This document shows positions 15,560 to 22,646 of a stretch of 30,083 bases of DNA, in pieces. Location of the stretch: the IMG/VR virus record IMGVR_UViG_3300037076_000109, positions 1 through 30,083 of that record. The stretch is one strand, 5' to 3'. Below the pieces are notes generated by a model that saw only the letters and a program-made list of their open reading frames with translations, did not search any database and was not told where the DNA came from. Every line of letters starts with the position of its first letter. Position 1 is the stretch's first letter. A program made the translations under genes and the position numbers. The stretch is from a virus.

Positions 15560-17053
15560 TTATCCCTGGCCGACGTTCTTCAGCAGGAAGTTCGACCAAG
15601 GGGTGTAGCTGATCAGGGCGGCGGAGACATACTGCCCACGGCCCCGGGTGCGGGTGACCAGTGGCCACTCGTATTCAGTCCAGTCGCGCGCACGTGCCTG
15701 GAAGCGGTACGGTACCGGCACGTTCGGCGTGGTGTAAGGCAGCCCCTCGGCGCAACCGAAGATCGTTCCCAGCGGGAAGTTCGGATGCACTTCGATGGAG
15801 GTGATCTTCCCGGTGTAGATGTTGTAGTAGTTCTTCACCGTCTCGTTGCCGGTCGCGCCGCGGTTGGTCGAGTTGGCGTCGGTAGTGAAGCGGAACAGCG
15901 GAGCGCCGCCGCCGCCGATGATCTTGGCGTCGATCGAGCGCTTCGTCCCCGAATCGCAATAGATGAAGTCCGGGCCGAGACGGTAGGTATCATACATAGT
16001 CTTGAGCGCCGCATCGATTTCGTTGATGCCGGCCGCGCCCGAAGCGGTAAGGTTGGCGCCGTCGAGAGACTTCACGTAGGCGCCCGAGTTCACCTGCTCA
16101 ACCTGAGTAATCAGGCCGTCGTACACGTAGGCGTCGATCGAGAAGTCGGTGGCCACCTTGGCATCGGTCGCCACCTGCGTGCCGACCGCCGGCGCAGTGA
16201 GGACCATGCTGTTGCCGCTGGTGATTGCCGCCAGAGCCGCCGTAGCCTTCGAGGTGCCGACAAACCAGGCATACCCCCACGCGCCGCGCACGGTTGCCAC
16301 AGTCGCGGCCACGCTGAGATTCGCGCCCAGGACGACCGTGTTCGATGCGGCCGAAACCGCCGAGTTCCCACCGTTGATGGTCTGCGAGAAGCCATCGTTT
16401 GTGGTGCGGGCAATCTGGCCAGCCACGCCGCCCACGACGGTCGACCAGCGCGCTCCGTTGTAGGTCAGAGCCACACACCAGCAAATATACGAAGCCGCGG
16501 CCAGGGTTCCAACGGCAGCCGCATTGTTGGTCAGCACCGGTGTCGGGCAAGTGCCCAGCGCAACCTGCTGCGAACCGCCGGCGCGCATGATGTTGCCGCC
16601 GTTGCCGAACAGGTCGAGCTGCTCTTCCTCGATCAGGTTATCGTTGAGCAAGGTCGTCATCAGGATCGCGCGCACATCGTCAAAGCCTTCCGCTGCGTCT
16701 TCAGATTCAAACGTCGTCGAGCCATCCTGGCCGACCGTGCGATAGGTCACGTTCAGATCCTGCTCGGTGAGTCCCACATCGACGCCGCGCTTGCCTTCAG
16801 CCACGCCGATGCCGCCCGATGCGGTGTTGATGCTGGTGAGAAGCTTCGCATTGAAGCTGGTGCCGCCCTTCGATGAAACGCGACGGGGCAGGTGAGAGTT
16901 GCGGAACGGCGTGAGCACCGGGTAAACCTGCTTGAGTAGCGCTTCAAGGTCGTAGGCTACGATTCCGGTGCCCGTAGTGATGGAAGCCTTCGAAGCCAAC
17001 AACGAACCGTTGGCCTTCGCAATGATTTCCTCAATCCGGTTCATGTAATCCAT
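15560..17053 (-). CDS. Major capsid protein with inserted domain
   Basis: I choose ATG 17053 (497 residues, MDYMNRIEEI...) because GAGGAG precedes it. The first helix resembles capsid N-arms, and LLKQVYPVLTPFRNSHLPRR, the E-loop-like region and the C-terminal VPVPYRFQARARDWTEYEWP segment fit an HK97-fold coat protein. Residues of about 165-310 look like an insertion: rich in Ala, Thr, Gly and Val, with CWCVALTYNGARWS and GYAWFVGTSKATAAL, resembling an Ig/FN3-like module. That would stand on the capsid surface and explains why the protein is well above the common 300-400 residues. It lies directly after the protease/scaffold gene, in standard order. Confidence 0.85.
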   Translation of the reverse strand: MDYMNRIEEIIAKANGSLLASKASITTGTGIVAYDLEALLKQVYPVLTPFRNSHLPRRVSSKGGTSFNAKLLTSINTASGGIGVAEGKRGVDVGLTEQDLNVTYRTVGQDGSTTFESEDAAEGFDDVRAILMTTLLNDNLIEEEQLDLFGNGGNIMRAGGSQQVALGTCPTPVLTNNAAAVGTLAAASYICWCVALTYNGARWSTVVGGVAGQIARTTNDGFSQTINGGNSAVSAASNTVVLGANLSVAATVATVRGAWGYAWFVGTSKATAALAAITSGNSMVLTAPAVGTQVATDAKVATDFSIDAYVYDGLITQVEQVNSGAYVKSLDGANLTASGAAGINEIDAALKTMYDTYRLGPDFIYCDSGTKRSIDAKIIGGGGAPLFRFTTDANSTNRGATGNETVKNYYNIYTGKITSIEVHPNFPLGTIFGCAEGLPYTTPNVPVPYRFQARARDWTEYEWPLVTRTRGRGQYVSAALISYTPWSNFLLKNVGQG

Positions 17054-17136
17054 GTGGTGCTCCTCGGCCAGCGGCCACTCAAGACCGGGCAGTGATGTGT
17101 GAAATGGTTGGGGTCGCGCGCCGAACGCAAAAGGAA

Positions 17137-17157
17137 CGGGCGCCAACGAGGCGCCCG
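17137..17157 (-). terminator. GC-rich stem-loop before the major capsid gene
   Basis: Arms cgggcgcc (17137-17144) and ggcgcccg (17150-17157) form a perfect 8-bp stem with a 5-base loop. On the minus strand it is followed by TTCCTTTTG, a broken U-tract. It lies 24 bases after the protease/scaffold stop and about 84 bases before the capsid start. It is probably a partial terminator or a transcript-processing site. Confidence 0.6.
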
Positions 17158-17180
17158 CAAAGGGAGATAAGGCAATCGGC

Positions 17181-18632
17181 TTAGCGGCCGATGTTAAGCT
17201 CGCGTGCCCCGATCACCTGTGGTTTGGTCAGGATGCTCTTGGCAATCGAGTGAGGGTCTTTGGGGTCGACGACTGCGGCTGCTCCGCCGTTTTCGCCTTC
17301 CTTGGTGACGGTGGTGCCGGTTGCGCCGGGCCCGTAACTCTTGGCCGCGACGGGTTCGCTCCCGACAGTCTTCAAAACCGTCTCGAGGCCCTTGGCGAAC
17401 GAGTCGCCTAGCGCCTTGACGGCCGCGTTGGTTTCCTGGGCAATACGCAGGCTCTCTGCCGCATCCGTCTGGGCTTTTGCGAGCTGCGCTTTTTGGGCTT
17501 CATCCATCTCTGTGTCTCCATTTTCCGGGCTCGCGCCCTGGGGTTGCGGCACTGCGGCCGCCTTCGCAGGAGTTTTATCCCCTGGAACTTCATCGCCGTC
17601 GCCATCGTCTGCGGGATCCGCGAAGTACGACATGGCGTCGGAAGCTTTTTTGTGGCCATCGGCAACGGCCTTGGCGCACTTATGCAGGCCCTCGTGGTCG
17701 CATGCGCCGCTCATGCAGCCGGCAGCGCTGTCGAGAGCCTTCATGCAGTTGGTGACCGCCTGCAGGCCTTTGGTGCCGGCCTTCGAGACCATCTTCATCT
17801 TGGTCGCGCCCGCGGCCTTCATTGCTCCGATGACCTCGGAGACTTTCATCGCGCCCACCAGCTCCGCGCTCTCTTCGCGGGCCAGGTCGACGAGCACTTC
17901 GCAGAGGCTCGTGATCGCGGCCTTCAACTTGTCGGGCACCGGTGATCCATCGCCTTCGGACTCGCGCTCCCATACCAGGTCTTCCTGCGTCCAGCGCAGC
18001 GAGGAAATAATGCTGGCCAGATCGCCGATGTTGTACATGCTTTTCGCGACTGCGGTCCCGGGCGTCTTCGCTACTGTCTCGGCCACGATGGGCTCCTTTT
18101 CCGCGGCCGTGGCCGCCTTGAACTTGCGCTGTTCGGTGGCGCCACCGGCCTTGACTGCCGTAAAGGAAGCGTCTGGGTTGCACGGGTTGTCGCAGATCGA
18201 GAATTCGATTGGCGCGCACGTAAACCGCTTCGCCCCGGGAGTGCCCGAATCCGACCACTTGTCGCCGATGACCGGGCCCATGATCGAAAAGCCGGTGTAG
18301 ATGCCGTCTACGCATTTCTGCCAGGCCGCGTCATCGCCGATGTAAGAAGTCAGGATCACCAGCTTCTGGGTGTCGTCGAAGACGATCGGCTCGGAAAGCT
18401 TGCCTACTGCTGAAAGCTGGTGCATCTCGCGGATGTTGCCGTAGCTCTTGCCCTGGCTGCGGATGTAGACGCCATCGCTCCAGGCCTGGACGTAGGGCTT
18501 CGAGCTTGGGTAGTCGAATATCTCGCCCTCCGCGTCGAGCGCCTCGGATGTACCGATGCCGGTGACGGTGCGCTTCACCTCGTCCACCTTCGAGATCTGA
18601 CAATAGAGCGCCTTCATCAGCTGCTCGGTCAT
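17181..18632 (-). CDS. Prohead protease fused to scaffolding domain
   Basis: This 483-residue protein starts at ATG 18632, overlapping the upstream stop as ATGA. The N-terminal ~190 residues are an HK97-like prohead protease: EALDAEGEIFDY, candidate catalytic His71 in IREMHQLS, candidate Ser116 in YTGFSIMG, and FSICDNPCNPDASF, the usual end of the core. A middle region (about 245-355) is helical with several cysteines (AAGCMSGACDHEG). A Pro/Asp/Gly-rich linker follows, then a coiled coil (AQKAQLAKAQTDAAESLRIA region) and a disordered tail, typical of scaffold. It assembles and then cleaves the procapsid. No separate scaffold gene is seen. Confidence 0.85.
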   Translation of the reverse strand: MTEQLMKALYCQISKVDEVKRTVTGIGTSEALDAEGEIFDYPSSKPYVQAWSDGVYIRSQGKSYGNIREMHQLSAVGKLSEPIVFDDTQKLVILTSYIGDDAAWQKCVDGIYTGFSIMGPVIGDKWSDSGTPGAKRFTCAPIEFSICDNPCNPDASFTAVKAGGATEQRKFKAATAAEKEPIVAETVAKTPGTAVAKSMYNIGDLASIISSLRWTQEDLVWERESEGDGSPVPDKLKAAITSLCEVLVDLAREESAELVGAMKVSEVIGAMKAAGATKMKMVSKAGTKGLQAVTNCMKALDSAAGCMSGACDHEGLHKCAKAVADGHKKASDAMSYFADPADDGDGDEVPGDKTPAKAAAVPQPQGASPENGDTEMDEAQKAQLAKAQTDAAESLRIAQETNAAVKALGDSFAKGLETVLKTVGSEPVAAKSYGPGATGTTVTKEGENGGAAAVVDPKDPHSIAKSILTKPQVIGARELNIGR

Positions 18633-18826
18633 ACGTCATCCTTCTTTCGCGGGATCACAGGTCTTCCTTCTTCATTCCAGCTCAGCTTCGCGTTTCGATG
18701 GGAACCAGAATGATTGCGCGGCAATTCGCAGCGGATGCCTACAGGCTCCGACATACCAATCTTCACTTCCGCGCCGCAGAGGTCCGTACTCGTCGTGGGT
18801 GCGCCCTTCCATTCCCGCTTCAGCAT
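18629..18826 (-). CDS. Small putative zinc-binding protein
   Basis: This 65-residue protein starts at ATG 18826; the GGAG of its ribosome site lies at the 3' end of the portal gene. The spaced residues CGAEV...IRCELPRNHSGSH suggest a Cys2-His2 zinc site (C17, C33, H38, H42 by rough count). It overlaps the protease start by four bases. Small proteins of this type are common in phages. Function is unknown. Confidence 0.65.
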   Translation of the reverse strand: MLKREWKGAPTTSTDLCGAEVKIGMSEPVGIRCELPRNHSGSHRNAKLSWNEEGRPVIPRKKDDV

Positions 18827-18829
18827 TGC

Positions 18830-21157
18830 CTAAACCTCCGCGTCCTCTTTGGGCTTCGCGATGTGCAGCAGCTCGACGCAATGGCAGAGCGGATGCAGCG
18901 GGACATGCAGCGAGCCATCAGGAAAGAACTCGTCGATCCCGATCTCGCCGGCCGCCTCAGCGTCATCGCACTCATCATCGATATCGTGCAGGTTCGACAT
19001 CTGAGTGCTCTTGAGTGTTGCGCCCGCTTCCTTGCCCGTATTAACCGTCGCCGCGGTAAGCGCCATGGATGTTTCCGTCTCCGCGATCATCGCCGCCCGG
19101 CCGCTCGAGAACGTAAACGCCTGGTCGATATTCACGGCCAACTGCGCCGGCGTCCATTCCTCCGCGAAGGCCCGGGCGATCAGGTTGCGGAGATCCTCGC
19201 GCGTTGTCGTGGTGATAGCCCACCGCGCATTGGGATTCTCAACCAGCGCGCCGTTGAGCCATTTTTTGCCCACCATCTCAGCCGCGCGGGCCTGAGCGTA
19301 TTCGAGGGCGAAGGAGTTAGCCAGGTCGAAGAAGCTGCCCTCCTGAGCCATGTTCAGCGTGGCGAAGACCTGGCCGACTGCATCAAGCCCCGTGTCCTCG
19401 AGGTCGCCCTGAATCTGGCTGGCCAGGCTATCCCACACGCCCATGTCGATCAGCTGCATGGCTTCGTCGACTCTCGGATTCGGAGTGTCTCCGGCGGCTT
19501 TCTGAGCGGTCACCACGTACGGGGCGACGGTGTCGATCAGCTGTATGACTTCGCCGATTTTGAGGTCAGCCGGGTCACCGGCGGCCTTCTGAACTGTGGC
19601 GAGATGCGGAGCGATGATCTGACTGATCCGATGGCGTTCGGTGAAGAAGAAGGCCTTCAGCGTTGCGTGAATCCTGTCAGTAGCGGCGCGCCGTGCTTCC
19701 GTGAATTCCCCTGGGGCGATTTTCAGAGTTTTTTTTTGCGCAGTGATTTCGGCTGCCTTGCTCGCGACCTTCGGCGGGGGCTTCTTACCGCCCGTACCTG
19801 GAGTGTCTTCCTCGCCCGGGTCATCCTCCTCGCCCGGCTTCTTCGGTGCACCAGGCGCTCCCGATGGCGAGGGCTCGGCCGGGAACTCATCGCCCCCGTC
19901 GATCGGGCTCAGCCCGTCCCGCAAGCGCAGCTCATTCGGCGTGTTCTTGTGGATGGTGACATTGATCTGATCGATCTGCGCCTGCTTCAGCGGGTCCGTG
20001 TCCGCGCGCTCGTCCCACATGAACTCAACGTCGGGCGCGTTGAACATGTCGCGGCGCTGGACCTGCGAATCGATCTCATCCTTGACCCAGCCCATGATGG
20101 GCTCTTCACCCGACTCCATTCGCGAGTCGTCGGCCTGCTGCGCGGTGGCGCGGTTCATTTGCTTGACGAAGGCAGTCGGGGTCTCACCAAGGACGAAACA
20201 GAATACGCGCGCGGCCCACTCTTCGAACAGGCTCGAAAACTCCTCGTGCTTGATGACTGTGATTTCAGAGCCGGCCGGGACCGGAAGCATGCGCGACCGC
20301 TCCTCGAGGTTGCCGCGAAGCCGCGTCTCAATCTCCCGAATCAGCCGGACCGCGTTGTCGACGTTCATGTCGGCCGGGTAAGGGATCTGCGCGATCGGAA
20401 GGTCGGAGTCCGAGTAATAGTCGAGATGAAAAACCGTCTTGTAGATGAACAGCAGCATCAGCTGGATGGTCATCTCCACAGGCCCGTAGCCGTACAGCTT
20501 GTGTGTGCGCACATTGGCCGGCATGTACAGCAGTTCGTCGCCCTGGAAATCAACCGCGGGCAGACCCTTGATGATCTGCCGGTACGCCGTGAGCGGCGGC
20601 TGGGGGCGGCGCCCGGTCGAGTCGATGACCACGTTGATGGTCGCGCCGTCGATAGGCAAGAGATTCAAAATACGGCGGTCCTTGGTGCGCTGCACTTCAA
20701 GGGTGGCGGCGTCGATCACCAGGCGATCCTCAAGGACCATCCGGAGCCATTTCTTCCAGGAATGAATGGAGTCGGGCGTCTGGTAGAACTCGGTCAACTG
20801 CGTAATACGCGGATCCGCGTTCGACCGTTCCTTGGTCTGTGCGGTCGCTTCCCCAGGCTGAGCCTTCAGCCGGAAGTGCCAGCTCTTGGTGCACATCCGG
20901 TCCTTCATGGACTCGATGATGACCCGCATCAGGTAGCAGTTATCGGCGAACATGCGCAGCTGCCGAAAGCCGATGGGCTCTGTGGCCCGTGGCATCCAGT
21001 TGAGGTTCTGCGCCTGGCTAAAGTCGATCTGCCGCGCCGGCGTGCCTGGTGGCGCGGTGGCCGTGATCGGCTTACCCGGATTGAACCATCCATCCCACGA
21101 GGACCGCAGCCGATCGATAAGTGTCGGCCTATCGGGAACAACTTCAAGTTCAGCCAT
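18830..21157 (-). CDS. Portal protein fused to MuF-like minor head protein
   Basis: This 775-residue protein starts at ATG 21157 behind GAGG. Residues 1 to about 420 are portal-like: an N-terminal wing, IGFRQLRMFADNCYLMRVII, then LAGM-type ANVRTHKLYGYGPVEMTIQL and a stem region. An acidic Pro/Gly linker (about 420-465) leads to a lysine-rich A-tract stretch. A second part (about 475-775) has the MuF/SPP1 gp7 head-morphogenesis signature: FAEEWTPAQLAVNIDQAF, ETETSMALTAATVNTG, DIDDECDDAEAAGEIGIDEF and PLHPLCHCVEL. Portals form the dodecameric DNA channel; MuF proteins are minor head components injected or bound at the portal. These are separate genes in most phages. A slippery A9 tract lies in the junction. 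Confidence 0.87.
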   Translation of the reverse strand: MAELEVVPDRPTLIDRLRSSWDGWFNPGKPITATAPPGTPARQIDFSQAQNLNWMPRATEPIGFRQLRMFADNCYLMRVIIESMKDRMCTKSWHFRLKAQPGEATAQTKERSNADPRITQLTEFYQTPDSIHSWKKWLRMVLEDRLVIDAATLEVQRTKDRRILNLLPIDGATINVVIDSTGRRPQPPLTAYRQIIKGLPAVDFQGDELLYMPANVRTHKLYGYGPVEMTIQLMLLFIYKTVFHLDYYSDSDLPIAQIPYPADMNVDNAVRLIREIETRLRGNLEERSRMLPVPAGSEITVIKHEEFSSLFEEWAARVFCFVLGETPTAFVKQMNRATAQQADDSRMESGEEPIMGWVKDEIDSQVQRRDMFNAPDVEFMWDERADTDPLKQAQIDQINVTIHKNTPNELRLRDGLSPIDGGDEFPAEPSPSGAPGAPKKPGEEDDPGEEDTPGTGGKKPPPKVASKAAEITAQKKTLKIAPGEFTEARRAATDRIHATLKAFFFTERHRISQIIAPHLATVQKAAGDPADLKIGEVIQLIDTVAPYVVTAQKAAGDTPNPRVDEAMQLIDMGVWDSLASQIQGDLEDTGLDAVGQVFATLNMAQEGSFFDLANSFALEYAQARAAEMVGKKWLNGALVENPNARWAITTTTREDLRNLIARAFAEEWTPAQLAVNIDQAFTFSSGRAAMIAETETSMALTAATVNTGKEAGATLKSTQMSNLHDIDDECDDAEAAGEIGIDEFFPDGSLHVPLHPLCHCVELLHIAKPKEDAEV
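19729..19737 (-). promoter_or_regulatory. A9 slippery tract at the portal-MuF junction
   Basis: The coding strand has CAA AAA AAA ACT in frame, which contains the canonical heptamer A-AAA-AAA at residues 474-476. A -1 slip ends 17 codons later at TGA 19677-19679, giving a 493-residue portal-only protein; a +1 shift ends almost at once. Confidence 0.45.
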
Positions 21158-21213
21158 CGGGAGCCTCGTGAAGGTTACAGGGTGTTACATGGTGCGACGC
21201 CGCGAGACGGCCT

Positions 21214-21390
21214 TCAGAACCTGCCGAACAAGCCCAGCGCCCAGCAAATGAGCAGGATCACTAGAATTGTGCCAATCCCAATGCCTGGACCTGCATACGA
21301 GCTGGTAGAGCCCCATTGCCGGTGGCCAACATAACCAAGTCCACCACCAAGCACGATAAATAGAAGGATGAGAATCACGATCAGAGACAT
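21214..21390 (-). CDS. DUF3309-like small membrane protein
   Basis: I choose ATG 21390 (58 residues) because GGAGG lies eight bases upstream; the frame further 5' has no protein-like content. Two hydrophobic helices (SLIVILILLFIVLGGGLGYV and GIGTILVILLICWALGLF) flank a short HRQWGSTSSYAGPG loop. This resembles DUF3309, a small bacterial membrane family of unknown function. Here it lies between the small paralogue pair and the portal. It could be a holin-like or envelope-modifying protein. Confidence 0.65.
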   Translation of the reverse strand: MSLIVILILLFIVLGGGLGYVGHRQWGSTSSYAGPGIGIGTILVILLICWALGLFGRF

Positions 21391-21417
21391 CGCTTTAACC
21401 TCCGTACCTGTGGAGTA

Positions 21418-21451
21418 AGCGCAGCGGCAATGGGTAGATTGCCGCCGCGCT
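21418..21451 (-). terminator. Long stem-loop after the small paralogue pair
   Basis: Arms at 21418-21430 and 21439-21451 pair at 12 of 13 positions around an 8-base loop. It sits between the 76-residue gene and the DUF3309-like gene. No U-tract follows, so it is best read as an attenuator or processing hairpin. Confidence 0.5.
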
Positions 21452-21472
21452 GGTTTGTGATCATCCTTTGGC

Positions 21473-21703
21473 TTAGGCCGCGGGCGTGTTGGCGACGACA
21501 TCGGCGGCCATTGAGTCGGCGGATGCCTTCAGCTGGTTCGTGAGTGCGGTGATGGCGGCAGGGTCGATTGGGGTTCCGGATGCCGCCGCAGCCGCTACAA
21601 GAGCGGCATACTTGGCAGCAATGCCATTAAAAGCCTGCGCAGCGGCGGTCTCGGCGTCGGTTGTGGCTCTCACTTGTACGGTAAGGTCATCAAATTCCTT
21701 CAT
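21473..21703 (-). CDS. Small helical protein, paralogue of its neighbour
   Basis: This 76-residue protein starts at ATG 21703 behind AAAGGAGAACCACCC. It is Ala-rich and helical, with no membrane segment. Its C-terminal half (PAAITALTNQLKASADSMAA) aligns with the upstream gene's PAILAALTEKLKASSDALDA. Its start overlaps that gene's stop as ATGA. Function is unknown; small coiled proteins here may be head decoration, scaffold aids or fibre-tip proteins. Confidence 0.7.
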   Translation of the reverse strand: MKEFDDLTVQVRATTDAETAAAQAFNGIAAKYAALVAAAAASGTPIDPAAITALTNQLKASADSMAADVVANTPAA

Positions 21704-21948
21704 GGGTGGTTCTCCTTTTGCGCGGTTGGGGGTTGGGGTTGATCCGCCTTAACGACGGCATCGAGGGCATCGGAGGACGCCTTCAGTTTCTCGGTCAGAG
21801 CCGCGAGGATCGCCGGATCGGGCTGATCCATGGCAGTACCGATCAAGGTCAGGAAAAGAGTGGCCAAGTGCGAGAACGCAGCGAACTGCGCAGGATCGAT
21901 CTTGTGCGTGACGGTCACAACGTGCTCTTGGCGCTGATAGATATTCAT
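21700..21948 (-). CDS. Small helical protein, paralogue of its neighbour
   Basis: This 82-residue protein starts at ATG 21948 behind AAGAGGGGCCA. The N-terminus (MNIYQRQEHVVTVTHKIDP) is beta-like, followed by a hydrophobic helix (FSHLATLFLTLIGTAM) and a C-terminal helix shared with the next gene. The frame is also reachable by a -1 slip in the upstream gene (A8 tract at 22041-22048), with no stop between. Function is unknown. Confidence 0.7.
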   Translation of the reverse strand: MNIYQRQEHVVTVTHKIDPAQFAAFSHLATLFLTLIGTAMDQPDPAILAALTEKLKASSDALDAVVKADQPQPPTAQKENHP

Positions 21949-21967
21949 TGGCCCCTCTTCAGGTCGT

Positions 21968-22001
21968 GAATCTTCCCTTGCTTGGAATCTTCCCTTGCTT
22001 G
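21968..22001. repeat. Perfect 17-bp tandem duplication
   Basis: The unit gaatcttcccttgcttg occurs at 21968-21984 and again at 21985-22001. It lies in the 62-base gap between the acidic protein gene and the 82-residue gene, upstream of the latter's ribosome site. Confidence 0.9.
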
Positions 22002-22010
22002 TCGCGTGCT

Positions 22011-22646
22011 CTAAGCGGCCGGCTCCGTCTCGTCGGCGTCTTTTTTTTCAGCCTCGGCGTCCAAGTCGGCGGCGCTGGGATTCTCATACGCAGGTCCAGT
22101 CTCGATCGCATAGGGACTGATTGAAGAGACGGGCCCCGTCGGCACATGATCGTAGGTAGTGCCGGCCTGTTCGGGCCCGGGGGTGTAGGTCTCTTCCCTG
22201 ATGGGTTGGCCATCGGCATCCAGTTTGCCCGCTTCAACAACGTCCAGAACGGCGGGCCCATCGGGGTTATAGGCGTACGTATCGACCCGCGCCGGGCCAT
22301 CGACGTGAGCCCCGGTGGAATATCCGTCCTCTTCGGCAATCGTTTCAGGCGCAGAAGAATCCGCGTGCAGCCTGTAGGCCCCCTCGGGGTCCTCGACCAT
22401 GCGCCCTTCGGCGCGGAACCGCTTGACGCGACTCTCGAGGGGCACGACAACAGGCCTCTGGCGATCGAGCACCTCAAGAGTCCTCGCCTTCATCTCGTGG
22501 AACTCCTCCTCGAGGGCATCCAGCATGTCCTTGGCCTTCTCGACCTGGTCTTCGTTCAGCGTCGTAACGCCACTCGCTACGTGGTCGATGGTCTCCTGGA
22601 CCTTCGCTTTGTAGCCCTCAAGTTCGTAAACCGTGTCCTTGACCAT
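22011..22646 (-). CDS. Acidic hypothetical head-region protein
   Basis: I choose ATG 22646 (211 residues) over the adjacent GTG 22649, since both share AGGAGG. Residues 1-65 form a likely coiled coil (VYELEGYKAKVQETIDHVAS, then VEKAKDMLDALEEEFHEMKA). The rest is disordered and rich in Pro, Asp, Glu and Tyr, with many YxxxxGP-like segments and a final acidic tail. The stop of the large terminase overlaps its start. An A8 tract (22041-22048) shortly before the stop could allow a -1 frameshift into the next gene. Function is unknown; location suits a head assembly factor. Confidence 0.7.
   Translation of the reverse strand: MVKDTVYELEGYKAKVQETIDHVASGVTTLNEDQVEKAKDMLDALEEEFHEMKARTLEVLDRQRPVVVPLESRVKRFRAEGRMVEDPEGAYRLHADSSAPETIAEEDGYSTGAHVDGPARVDTYAYNPDGPAVLDVVEAGKLDADGQPIREETYTPGPEQAGTTYDHVPTGPVSSISPYAIETGPAYENPSAADLDAEAEKKDADETEPAA
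22041..22048 (-). promoter_or_regulatory. A8 slippery tract near the end of the acidic protein gene
   Basis: The coding strand reads GAA AAA AAA GAC in frame, containing A-AAA-AAA followed by G. The -1 frame has no stop from here to the ATG at 21948 and is the frame of the 82-residue gene. Confidence 0.4.

Noticed and set aside
15468-15668. 66-residue minus-strand frame between capsid and Acb2-like genes
   Set aside because: It overlaps the end of the capsid gene, has a Pro/Arg-rich shadow composition and no ribosome site.
15524-16876. 450-residue open frame on the plus strand
   Set aside because: Antisense of the capsid gene, with Arg/Val/Gly-biased content and no recognisable motif.
18698-21334. 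878-residue open frame on the plus strand
   Set aside because: It lies opposite the portal-MuF gene. The product is rich in Arg, His, Leu and Val without domain content, as expected for the antisense of a GC-rich gene; no ribosome site or neighbour supports it.
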